Shown: in pieces, positions 1 through 7,019 of the stretch
How positions within the stretch are numbered: the stretch's first letter is position 1
Layout of the letters: each line of letters starts with the position of its first letter
DNA from: Planctomycetota bacterium
GTDB lineage: Bacteria > Planctomycetota > Brocadiia > Brocadiales > Brocadiaceae
Assembly (NCBI GenBank): GCA_016873165.1
Contig: VGXV01000011.1
Coordinates: 1 to 64,000 of the forward strand
Reading direction: 5' to 3'
DNA: 64,000 nt
Notes under the pieces: generated by a model
Told to the model about the DNA's origin: nothing
Databases searched by the model: none
Seen by the model: the letters and a program-made list of their open reading frames with translations, nothing else
Position numbers and translations under genes: made by a program

Positions 1-1
1 A

Positions 2-184
2 ATGACTGCATATAGGCATATAAACTTATTGGTTGATTTGACAACGTACCTTGAATTACGTGACCTGAGCAAAAGAAGTGGACGGCCATATTCCGAAATT
101 GTAAGGGAGTCAATTTGGAATACCATCGAAAGCGCAAAGAAAAACAAAAAAGGCAAGCGTGAGGATGTTAAATATGACCAATAA
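2..184 (+). CDS. Small ribbon-helix-helix-like protein, possibly 5'-incomplete
   Basis: This short protein (60 aa from the first ATG) has a beta-strand-like start followed by two predicted helices (LRDLSKRSGRPYSEIVRESI), the pattern of CopG/Arc ribbon-helix-helix DNA-binding proteins, then a lysine-rich tail. A repressor or copy-control role in the mobile element is inferred. Its stop codon overlaps the start of the primase gene, so the two are probably cotranscribed. Because the ATG sits at the very edge of the window, the true start could lie upstream. The fold assignment is by pattern only. Confidence 0.55.
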   Translation: MTAYRHINLLVDLTTYLELRDLSKRSGRPYSEIVRESIWNTIESAKKNKKGKREDVKYDQ

Positions 185-2483
185 CCCCCCGAAAATTCTT
201 GAAATGGCTTTTTACTATCGTTTAAAAGGCTTTTCGTTAATACCGCTTGTCCCGAAAGACAAAAAACCCTTAATCCCCTGGACTGAATTTCAAAAGCGTT
301 ATGCTACGGACGATGAATTGAGAGCATGGTTTGGAAATGGCAGCCAAAACAATATAGGGATCGTAACGGGCAAAATATCAGGGATCGCAGTTGTTGACCT
401 TGACACCCCGGAAGCTGTGCATTATGCAAAAAAAATGAACTTTCCTGAAACCCCACTGGTAAAGACCAAGAATGGATTTCATGGCTATTGCGAATATCGA
501 GAAGGTATAAGGAATTTTCAAAAACGTGATGACTTACCAGGGATTGACCTTCGGGGTGACGGCGGTTACGTGGTAGCTCCACCGTCCGTACACCCTTCGG
601 GATGGCAATATATGTGGGTGGCATCGAAGAGTCTTGATGATTTGCCTTTAGCGGAGTTTCCAGAAATAATTTTGGCTAAAACACCAGAGGGAAAAACGCC
701 ATTGAAAGAACTCTATAAAGGAACTAAGAAAGGCACTCGTAATTATGACCTTGCAAGGCTTGCGGGATCGTGGGTAAGCGATGGCCTTTCCGATAAAGAG
801 TGCTTTGAAAACGCAAAGATATGGAATTCAAAGAACGACCCACCGTTATCAGAAAAAGAAATTGAGACCACCATAAAAAGTATTGCAAGAAGACACCAAG
901 AAGATATGAAAGTGGAGAAAGTGGAGAAAGTGGACAAAGTGGACGTGTCTTATAATAGCAAAAACAATATTCTATCTAAAGCGGTTGAATCAGCTTTGCC
1001 GGTAATTCCTTTTCCTATGGAAGCAATTCCAGAACGCTTAAAACAAATCATAGAAAAAATAAGTATTTCTTTTTGCGTTGATATTGATGTTGTCGCCAGC
1101 ATTGCATTAACGGTTTTGAGTTCCAGTATAGGGAACAGTGTCCGTGTATCGCCAAAAAAAGGATTTGAAGTTCCGCCATTTATATGGATGGGTATTGTTG
1201 CTGATTCAGGCTATGGAAAAACACATCCGATAAACTGCCTTACTCGACGAATAGATAAAAAACAAGCAAAAGCTTATAGGAAATACAAAGAGTTACTTAA
1301 AACCTATAATCAAAAAATGGCGAGATACAAAAGAGACAAAAACGCAGCACCACAAGAACTGGAGCTACCAATTCTAGAGCAATTCAAAACAACAGATTTC
1401 ACTATCGAATCTCTTGGCGGTATTTTCGAAAATCAACCGAGAGGGGTTTTAATCCATAAAGATGAATTATCTGGCTTGATGCTGTCTCTTAACCAATATA
1501 AGGGCGGAAAAGGCAACGACCGGCAGCATTTACTAGAGCTGTTCAATTGCGACAGTTGGAAGATTGATAGAAAGCTGGGATCAATGTATATACCGAACAC
1601 CGGTGCGGGGATTATCGGGGGGTTACAGCCACAAATAATGCCGAAAATCTTTGGGGATGATAGTTTTTGTGATGGGCTGATTTCTCGTTTTTTATTTGTG
1701 GTTGGTGATAATAAACCCCAGCGTTTTAACCGTGATGGGGTTTCCGAAGATGATTTATCGGTTTGGGTTGATACGATCGAATTTTGTTATGAAATTCCTT
1801 TGAAAATAAGCAATGAAGGATATGTTAAGCCTCTTGTTTTGGGTTTTTCTGAGGATGCTTTAAGCTTGTGGCAAGGTTTTCATGACGAACTCCTTGCTAT
1901 TAAAGCCTTCCTTCCTTACAAGGCTAGTGTATTTCCTCCTAAACTTATTACCTATAGTTTAAAGCTGGTCGGCATACTTCACATTTTGAAGGGCTTTAGG
2001 TATGGAAATTATAAAGGTGTGATTGCTAAAGACACCATCTCTGATGCTATTAAATTAACAAGATTCTATGGTGGTCAAGTGACAAAAATAATAAATGAAT
2101 ACGGCAAAACAGTAGAGGAAACAAAAGGATATGAAAAAATAATACTACAGGCATTGGAAATTTTAAAGGGTGAAGTTAAAAATCTAAAGCTGCCATTGAG
2201 CCGGATCACAGAGGTGGTAAACTCCTTATTGCCGGGGGGTCTTAAAATTGAAGATAATAAATGCGTTGGGGGCATCCTGAGAGGATTAAAATTGCAGACG
2301 AAAATAAGCACGGGGGGTGTGTCTTATCTGTTATGGGAAGAAGCGAAGATGAAAATTCTACTTAGAAGGACGTCCACTTTGTCCACTACATCCACTTTGT
2401 CCACTACGTCCACTATCGAGGAAGAACTGGATGACGAAATTCCTGAAGTCGATTTTGCGGAGGAGGTCAAAACGAATGTTTAA
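174..2483 (+). CDS. Bifunctional DNA primase/polymerase with DUF3987-type helicase domain
   Basis: Replication protein of the mobile element. The first ~170 residues match the Prim-Pol (AEP) fold, with the metal-binding VVDLD, the KTKNGFHGY strand and the DLRGDGGYVVAPPS block. A primase C-terminal-like helical region follows (GTRNYDLARLAGSW), then a DUF3987-type ATPase with Walker A ADSGYGKTHP and a Walker B-like VLIHKDELSG. The ATG at 174 is preferred because GAGG lies 9 nt upstream; GTG 159 and ATG 165 are alternatives. It overlaps the upstream small gene. The linker after the Prim-Pol part and the C-terminus are both built from 9-bp tandem repeats (see repeat entries). Such proteins are typical of plasmids, phages and phage satellites; initiation of element replication is inferred. 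Confidence 0.85.
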   Translation: MTNNPPKILEMAFYYRLKGFSLIPLVPKDKKPLIPWTEFQKRYATDDELRAWFGNGSQNNIGIVTGKISGIAVVDLDTPEAVHYAKKMNFPETPLVKTKNGFHGYCEYREGIRNFQKRDDLPGIDLRGDGGYVVAPPSVHPSGWQYMWVASKSLDDLPLAEFPEIILAKTPEGKTPLKELYKGTKKGTRNYDLARLAGSWVSDGLSDKECFENAKIWNSKNDPPLSEKEIETTIKSIARRHQEDMKVEKVEKVDKVDVSYNSKNNILSKAVESALPVIPFPMEAIPERLKQIIEKISISFCVDIDVVASIALTVLSSSIGNSVRVSPKKGFEVPPFIWMGIVADSGYGKTHPINCLTRRIDKKQAKAYRKYKELLKTYNQKMARYKRDKNAAPQELELPILEQFKTTDFTIESLGGIFENQPRGVLIHKDELSGLMLSLNQYKGGKGNDRQHLLELFNCDSWKIDRKLGSMYIPNTGAGIIGGLQPQIMPKIFGDDSFCDGLISRFLFVVGDNKPQRFNRDGVSEDDLSVWVDTIEFCYEIPLKISNEGYVKPLVLGFSEDALSLWQGFHDELLAIKAFLPYKASVFPPKLITYSLKLVGILHILKGFRYGNYKGVIAKDTISDAIKLTRFYGGQVTKIINEYGKTVEETKGYEKIILQALEILKGEVKNLKLPLSRITEVVNSLLPGGLKIEDNKCVGGILRGLKLQTKISTGGVSYLLWEEAKMKILLRRTSTLSTTSTLSTTSTIEEELDDEIPEVDFAEEVKTNV
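909..944 (+). repeat. 9-bp tandem repeat, 4 units, in primase linker
   Basis: Four head-to-tail units of AAAGTGGA(G/C) encode a KVE KVE KVD KVD linker. The unit is the reverse complement of the repeats near the 3' end of the same gene. Confidence 0.9.
2373..2417 (+). repeat. 9-bp tandem repeat, 5 units, inverted relative to 909-944
   Basis: Five units of TCCACT(TTG/ACA/ACG/ATC) encode a Ser/Thr-rich C-terminal stretch (STLSTTSTLSTTSTI). TCCACTTTG is the exact reverse complement of the CAAAGTGGA in the upstream array. Confidence 0.9.
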
Positions 2484-2775
2484 GGTCGTTCAAGAACTGA
2501 CGGTTAAGGTTGGCGGGCAGGTTAAAACTTTTCAGCCGGGAAGTTTTGTAAGGCTACCGGAAGCGGCGGCGCAAATGTTTATCCAGCAGGGCAAAATCGA
2601 AAAGGTATTTGAAAAGGTATTTAAAAAGGCAGAATCAAACAAACTCAAGCCTTCAAGATATATATGTCCCCTTTGCGGCGGCTATGGCAAAAGGTTGATG
2701 TTCAACCAAAACAGGGTCGGCAAATACGGCTGGTTCTGGTATTGTATACATTGTAAGCCTTATCATTATAATTAG
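2476..2775 (+). CDS. Small zinc-ribbon protein of the mobile element
   Basis: A 100-residue protein of unknown function. The N-terminal half (VVQELTVKVGGQVKTF, then SFVRLPEAAAQMFIQQGKIE) looks like a small beta domain; the C-terminal half carries two CxxC pairs (CPLCGG and CIHC), a likely zinc ribbon. The start at 2476 is chosen over an upstream in-frame start because a strong GGAGGAGG-like ribosome-binding site lies just before it and the ATG overlaps the primase stop (ATGTTTAA). Translational coupling to the primase is likely. A DNA-binding or replication-accessory role is inferred from position only. Confidence 0.65.
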   Translation: MFKVVQELTVKVGGQVKTFQPGSFVRLPEAAAQMFIQQGKIEKVFEKVFKKAESNKLKPSRYICPLCGGYGKRLMFNQNRVGKYGWFWYCIHCKPYHYN

Positions 2776-2777
2776 TT

Positions 2778-2915
2778 ATGACCGATTCTGAATGGGACTC
2801 TTTTGAAAAACAGCAAGAATTTGAAAATCTTATAAATAATCAGGAAAGGAAAGCAATGGAAGCAAAAACCGAAGCAGAGCGAGTAATTGGCGAAATTTGG
2901 AAAAAAAGACAATGA
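2778..2915 (+). CDS. Very small charged protein (45 aa), hypothetical
   Basis: An open frame beginning 2 nt after the previous stop. It encodes a strongly charged, helix-prone peptide rich in Glu, Lys and Gln (it starts MTDSEWDSFEKQQEF), reminiscent of small coiled-coil proteins in phage and plasmid early regions. It overlaps the PC4-like gene start by about 29 nt. No family was recognised, and there is no clear ribosome-binding site; expression by coupling to the gene before it is possible. Confidence 0.4.
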   Translation: MTDSEWDSFEKQQEFENLINNQERKAMEAKTEAERVIGEIWKKRQ

Positions 2916-3075
2916 AAAAATTATTATTAGTCAAATAGTATATAACGGCTTACCATATATTGACTTACGTCAGTTCTTTCTTGGCGGTAGTGGGGAATGG
3001 TTGCCGACCAAAAAAGGCTTAACGTTAAGCCCATCAAAGGTGAAAAACTTAATTGATATTCTTCAAAAAATTTAA
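2887..3075 (+). CDS. PC4/Sub1-family single-stranded DNA-binding protein
   Basis: The 62-residue product matches the core of the PC4 transcriptional coactivator fold: KIIISQIVYNGLPYIDLRQF, then GEWLPTKKGLTLS. In bacteria this short family is known from phages, plasmids and some chromosomes and binds ssDNA or acts as a small transcription factor. The only in-frame start is a TTG at 2887, inside the previous small frame. Its position between the replication and excision genes fits an element-encoded ssDNA-binding accessory protein; that role is inferred. Confidence 0.7.
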   Translation: MAKFGKKDNEKIIISQIVYNGLPYIDLRQFFLGGSGEWLPTKKGLTLSPSKVKNLIDILQKI

Positions 3076-3089
3076 CAGGAGATAAAAAA

Positions 3090-3302
3090 ATGAATGAATT
3101 AAAAATTGTGGATAATAACGGCGGGCTTATGAATATGAACGAAGCGGCAGCATACCTGCAAATCAAGAAGTCAACCTTATATCAAATGACCATGAGACGG
3201 GAAATTCCTTGTGTCAAAATCGGCAAGCTAAACCGCTTTCGTAAAATCGATTTGGACAATTTTATCAATAATAATTTGAAAGAGGCAAATCAGGTTGATT
3301 AG
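3090..3302 (+). CDS. Excisionase-type helix-turn-helix protein
   Basis: A 70-residue protein with a MerR/Xis-like winged helix (HTH_17): MNMNEAAAYLQIKKSTLYQM, then REIPCVKIGKLNRFRKIDLD. Family members bind att-site arms and steer integrases towards excision, or act as AlpA-like activators. A good ribosome-binding site (CAGGAGAT) precedes the ATG at 3090. The end overlaps the methylase start by 8 nt. With an integrase 1.1 kb downstream, a recombination directionality factor is the most likely role. Confidence 0.75.
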   Translation: MNELKIVDNNGGLMNMNEAAAYLQIKKSTLYQMTMRREIPCVKIGKLNRFRKIDLDNFINNNLKEANQVD

Positions 3303-4113
3303 AACACCAATAACGAGAATCGGCGGCAAAGGGCTAGTTACGAACTGGCTTAAAGGTTTTATCCCTGAACACGTCACGTATTGTGAACCGTTTGCGGGAT
3401 CGGCTTCGCTTCTCTTTGTCAAAGAACCTTCAAGGGTTGAGATACTCAACGACATTGATTCAATCCTCATTGAGTTTTTCAAGGCCATAAAGAACGAACG
3501 AGACAGGCAAGATTTGATAAAAGAACTTGAATCAATGCCTTACAGCCGAATACTTTGGCAAACTATAAGAACACGCTGGAAAGAAGATCAAAAACCTTTG
3601 GAATACATTAAATGCCTTTCTGAGTGGTTTTATTTGAACCGTTCTACCTTTTCCGGCGATATGCGTTATGGCGGCTTTGCTACACCAAGCACAACCGGTC
3701 GAAACCCTGCACAAACTTTCAGGAATGCCGTTGAAAGCCTTGAAGCAGCGTCAGAACGGTTGAAGTATGCCACGGTCGAATGCCTGGATTATGCCGAATG
3801 CATAAGGCGTTACGATTCCGAAAACACCTTCTTTTATATCGATGCTCCGTATTCTGGCAGCGAAGCTTATTACGGCGATTCCTTCGCAGAAAACGACCAT
3901 TTCGGGCTTGCCGAATTGCTTCGTGGCATAAAGGGTCGTTGCATGGTTTCGCATTATTCCAGCGTGGTTTACGATGGCCTGTATGCCGATTTTAACCGGT
4001 ATGAGTATCAATCTTTCAAGGGGTCTTATAAATCATCCGGCGAAAAGAAGCCGAAAACGGTTGAAGCTATTTATTGTAATTTTGAAATCCAAAAAGTCCT
4101 GACAGGTTTTTAA
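3295..4113 (+). CDS. D12-class N6-adenine DNA methyltransferase (Dam-like)
   Basis: A solitary adenine methylase of 272 aa. The N-terminal SAM-binding pieces are visible (ITRIGGKG and YCEPFAGSASLLF), as is the helical target-recognition insert (WFYLNRSTFSGDMRYGGF). Motif IV reads YIDAPYSG, so the usual DPPY is DAPY, which many D12 enzymes tolerate in related forms but is worth noting. No restriction endonuclease lies beside it, so protection of the element or regulation of its replication is more likely than restriction-modification. The start is TTG at 3295, overlapping the excisionase stop. Confidence 0.8.
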   Translation: MIRTPITRIGGKGLVTNWLKGFIPEHVTYCEPFAGSASLLFVKEPSRVEILNDIDSILIEFFKAIKNERDRQDLIKELESMPYSRILWQTIRTRWKEDQKPLEYIKCLSEWFYLNRSTFSGDMRYGGFATPSTTGRNPAQTFRNAVESLEAASERLKYATVECLDYAECIRRYDSENTFFYIDAPYSGSEAYYGDSFAENDHFGLAELLRGIKGRCMVSHYSSVVYDGLYADFNRYEYQSFKGSYKSSGEKKPKTVEAIYCNFEIQKVLTGF

Positions 4114-4295
4114 TGTTACATTGAAAAACCAACACTGGGGACTTAACGGGCAGGGGTCAACCCCGACGGGGGGGTCTGTTTGAGAAAATTTAGAATCCAA
4201 ATATTCGTGGGTTTAGTGGGTGTGCTTTTCTTTGCGTTCCTGGTAATAAACAAAAGAAATCAAGAAACAAAGCACATGAAAACACATAAAAACAC

Positions 4296-4332
4296 TTGAC
4301 ATGTTTTAAAAAGTACGGTAGTACGTACCTTA
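4296..4332 (+). promoter_or_regulatory. Putative integrase promoter with overlapping operator-like sequence
   Basis: A perfect TTGACA (4296-4301) is followed by AAGTACGGTAGTACGTACCT (4311-4330), which contains the palindrome GTACGTAC and a GGTA/TACC inverted pair in the position where RNA polymerase would bind. A weak TAGTAC at 17-bp spacing may be the -10. Control of the integrase by binding at this site is inferred. Confidence 0.4.
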
Positions 4333-4391
4333 CATACATTATATGCTTGTATCGGAAGCATGATAATATAATGGCGTGGGAACATGCCAGC

Positions 4392-4441
4392 AAAAGCCGT
4401 TAGCCTTGTTGCCGATACCAGCAGGGTTTAACGGCTTTTTT
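4392..4441 (+). terminator. Rho-independent terminator-like hairpin
   Basis: AAAAGCCGTTA (4392-4402) pairs with TAACGGCTTTT (4429-4439), followed by more T. The 11-bp stem encloses a 26-nt loop, unusually long for a terminator. It lies 16 nt before the integrase start, so it may attenuate transcription into the integrase or end an upstream transcript. Confidence 0.6.
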
Positions 4442-4457
4442 ATTGAAAGGGTCAATT

Positions 4458-5630
4458 ATGGCGGTTAGATGGAGAAAGTATTACAAAGAATGTAAGGGCA
4501 AGCGAAATGATGGGGATCGTTACGGCAAGGTAACAGAAAAGGGTATCGAATGCGAAGGGAAGCGGGGCAAGCATTGTCCAGAGGGCGTATCTTCACCTTG
4601 CGGGGCGTGGTCGATTGATTACAGGGAAATTGACGGTCGATGGGTTTCAAAGGTATTTACAGGCATATCAAAGACAGAAGCAAGGGAAAGGCTGGAAGAT
4701 ATCAGGTCAAACATCAGGCGGGGAATGATAGGCTTACCACAGGCAAGAAAGACACCTACCCTTAGAGAGTACAGCGAAAAGTATTTGGAGTTTCACAAGA
4801 CAGATAAGGAAAGTACATTACTTGCACGGCGAAGGGCTGTAAGCGTATTGGTGAAATATCTTGGGGATTACCGTTTAGATAAGGTCACGCCGTTTATAAT
4901 TGAAAGGTATCGCATTGAAAGGAAAGAAAGAGATCAGGTTAAGGATTCGGTTGTCAATGAGGATATTGCAAAATTAACTCATTTGTATAATACAGCCATA
5001 AAACAGGGCTTAATTGATAAGAGCCCATGCCAGAATGTAAAACGGCTGAAGGTGACACAGACAAAAGACCGTATTCTTTCGGGGGATGAAATATTCTTAT
5101 TGCTTGGCGAACTTCAGGGAAAAGACCGGCTGGTGGTAATGATAGGGTTTTTTACCGGTTTAAGGTTAGGCGGGGTCTTGGGTCTCTCATGGGATGATAT
5201 AGACCTGAATAAGGGGTTGATTCATTCTAACCATAAGACGGGCAAGCTGGTATCAATTCCTATATCCAACTACCTTGTTAGCGAATTGCAGAAGTGGAAA
5301 GAATCAAACTCCGGCGATAAATTGTTTATTGAAGGGAAGATAACTCAAAGGGTAATTATTCGATACAGCGAACATTTCAGCCAGTTATTTAAGAGTTTTG
5401 GCATTCAGGACTTTACCTTTCATAACCTGAGACATACCTTCGCAAGTATCCTTCAGGGTGAACTTGGTATCGGTGCAGTGGTTGTTCAGGGTATGACGGG
5501 GCATTCAAGTTTGGGAATGTTGCAAAAGTATTCACATACCGGCATGGATTCAAAGAAAACGGCGATTAATGCATTGACTGAACATGTCTTGAGTAAGCAA
5601 TCAAAGACCTCTTTGGCCATAGCGCAATAG
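4458..5630 (+). CDS. Tyrosine recombinase / integrase
   Basis: Site-specific integrase (390 aa) of the mobile element. The N-terminal ~80 residues form a cysteine-containing AP2/arm-type DNA-binding region (KECKGK, CEGKRGKHC, SPCGAWSIDY). A SAM-like core-binding domain follows (LREYSEKYLEFHK to LYNTAIKQGLIDKSP). The catalytic domain shows R in TGLRLGG, Lys in NHKTGKLVSIP, HNLRHTFAS and GHSSLGMLQKYSH with the nucleophilic Tyr. ATG 4458 is chosen over TTG 4443 because GAAAGGG lies 7 nt upstream. It is the last gene of the element; the attachment site is expected in the 5631-6022 spacer. Confidence 0.92.
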   Translation: MAVRWRKYYKECKGKRNDGDRYGKVTEKGIECEGKRGKHCPEGVSSPCGAWSIDYREIDGRWVSKVFTGISKTEARERLEDIRSNIRRGMIGLPQARKTPTLREYSEKYLEFHKTDKESTLLARRRAVSVLVKYLGDYRLDKVTPFIIERYRIERKERDQVKDSVVNEDIAKLTHLYNTAIKQGLIDKSPCQNVKRLKVTQTKDRILSGDEIFLLLGELQGKDRLVVMIGFFTGLRLGGVLGLSWDDIDLNKGLIHSNHKTGKLVSIPISNYLVSELQKWKESNSGDKLFIEGKITQRVIIRYSEHFSQLFKSFGIQDFTFHNLRHTFASILQGELGIGAVVVQGMTGHSSLGMLQKYSHTGMDSKKTAINALTEHVLSKQSKTSLAIAQ

Positions 5631-5633
5631 ATA

Positions 5634-5655
5634 AAGTACGACTACGGTACGACTT
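5634..5655. repeat. GTACGACT direct repeat after integrase (candidate att/arm site)
   Basis: Two copies of GTACGACT separated by 3 bp start 4 nt after the integrase stop. The same ACGGTAC core and AAGTACG start occur in the near-palindrome before the integrase (4311-4330). Integrase arm- or core-binding is a guess. Confidence 0.35.
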
Positions 5656-6022
5656 AGCTTTAAGCACACTGGCAACGATTTTCCTTGTTAAGCTACAGCA
5701 ATAAGACTTTTATGGTAAGAGGTAAATAAAATAAGAAGTTTAATATATAAACCACCGATAACACAAAAGGAATAAATTTCTTACTAAACAGGAAGATTTT
5801 CCCTTTTGTTTTGTGAAAAAAAGAAATAATTCCTGAAATACAGTAAAATAAATGGTTTTATAAGTTATTTAATATTAATGAGATAAACAAACATTGCTTT
5901 GAAGGTTCTCCAAAGATTGTGCGATAATGGTATTATTTTTGCGCATGTAAAGGTCGAAAATCTGTCTAGGGTTTGATGCAATTATTAAAATTAACGTAAT
6001 ATTCCTTTAAGGAACGAATTAA
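5656..6022. other. Spacer between mobile element and flagellar genes
   Basis: An AT-rich stretch with no gene. It probably contains the element-chromosome junction and the promoter of the flagellar block. I found no tRNA gene that could serve as attachment site and no convincing sigma-28 or sigma-54 promoter. Confidence 0.5.
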
Positions 6023-6478
6023 ATGGAAACCAATTTAGACATAAATCCATTCCTGCAAATTGATCCCGTTAATGTAAACAGCATTAATACATTAAATAAT
6101 CTCGCCGGTCAAAAGAAAATTAATAATAATGATGATATGTCTATCAGGAAGGTATCTCAGGAATTCGAGGCGATTTTGTTGAATTTTCTAGTAAAAGCAA
6201 TGTGGAAAACTATTCCAAAGGAAGGTTTATTTGATGGTGGCGGGAGTATGCAAGGCTATACTGAAATAATGCAAAATGCCCTGGCGGAAGATTTAGCAGC
6301 AAAAGGCGGTTTTGGGGTTGCTCCTGTTATATACAATCAATTAAAACCTAAAAGCAATGCTGCAGCGGAAGCATTGAATAAAAATGTATCATTATCTCAG
6401 GAAAATGTGAAAAGAAAAATAACGGATAATGATACGGATAAGAATAAAGAAACGTCTTCTGTTAATTTTAAAGGATAG
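6023..6478 (+). CDS. flgJ: Flagellar rod-binding protein FlgJ-like (no muramidase domain)
   Basis: A 151-residue protein with the FlgJ N-terminal rod-binding domain at about residues 35-110: KVSQEFEAILLNFLVKAMWK, then GGGSMQGYTEIMQNALAEDLA and GFGVAPVIYNQL. The C-terminal muramidase found in enterobacterial FlgJ is absent, as in many bacteria that have split or lost it. It helps assemble the flagellar rod in the periplasm. It is first in a tight operon; flgN follows after 5 nt. The extended low-complexity Asn/Lys tail is of unknown function. Confidence 0.85.
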   Translation: METNLDINPFLQIDPVNVNSINTLNNLAGQKKINNNDDMSIRKVSQEFEAILLNFLVKAMWKTIPKEGLFDGGGSMQGYTEIMQNALAEDLAAKGGFGVAPVIYNQLKPKSNAAAEALNKNVSLSQENVKRKITDNDTDKNKETSSVNFKG

Positions 6479-6483
6479 AGGCA

Positions 6484-7005
6484 ATGAAAATTCAAGAGAA
6501 TGTTGTGGGTACGTTATTAGTTGAACTGGCTGGCACGCTTGAAAGATTGTCGGTTGTTTATGATGAATTGGTTGAGATCGCAAAGACAAAGCACAATTGT
6601 CTTATATCATCAAATATTGAAGAGTTGGAAACACTTATCTATGCAGAGAGAAACAAGGCGGAATTAGCGCAACTTCTTGAAGAAAAACGTCAAAGGATAG
6701 TAAGCAAATATTGCGAAATACGCGGTATAAAAGCAAAAGGAATATCCATTCGTAAACTAATGGATAAAATGGACGAATTTTACAGTAATAAATTAAGAAT
6801 ACTGGTTGATACATTAACAAAGTCAATAATGGAATTGAAAAAATTGAATGATATGAATATGGCGCTTACGCATCATTCGCTTGAAGTTACGGAGGATATT
6901 ATCGATATATTTTGTCCACCGGTATTTAAGCATTCTGTATATCAGAATACAGGAAAAATGAAAGAGAAAGAAGTATCAAGGGTTTTGATCGATACTAAAA
7001 TTTAG
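6484..7005 (+). CDS. flgN: Flagellar export chaperone FlgN
   Basis: A 173-residue, almost entirely helical protein of the FlgN family: LAGTLERLSVVYDELVEIAK, then NIEELETLIYAERNKAELAQ. FlgN is the cytoplasmic chaperone for the hook-filament junction proteins FlgK and FlgL before type III export. The position directly before flgK, with flgL next, supports the assignment strongly, as sequence conservation in this family is low. A GAGG ribosome-binding site precedes the ATG, 5 nt after flgJ. Confidence 0.8.
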   Translation: MKIQENVVGTLLVELAGTLERLSVVYDELVEIAKTKHNCLISSNIEELETLIYAERNKAELAQLLEEKRQRIVSKYCEIRGIKAKGISIRKLMDKMDEFYSNKLRILVDTLTKSIMELKKLNDMNMALTHHSLEVTEDIIDIFCPPVFKHSVYQNTGKMKEKEVSRVLIDTKI

Positions 7006-7019
7006 AGGGAGCAGGGGGT

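Larger units (their letters stand above)
4114..4457. other. Intergenic region between methylase and integrase
   Basis: About 340 bases without a convincing gene. It holds a G-run (CGACGGGGGGG), an AT-rich stretch with repeated AACACATAAA-like words, a -35-like TTGACA, a GTAC-rich near-palindrome and a terminator-like hairpin just before the integrase (each listed separately). Confidence 0.6.

Noticed and set aside
4392-4441. tRNA remnant or attachment site in the hairpin before the integrase
   Set aside because: No T-arm or anticodon stem can be folded; a hairpin with T-run is the simpler reading.
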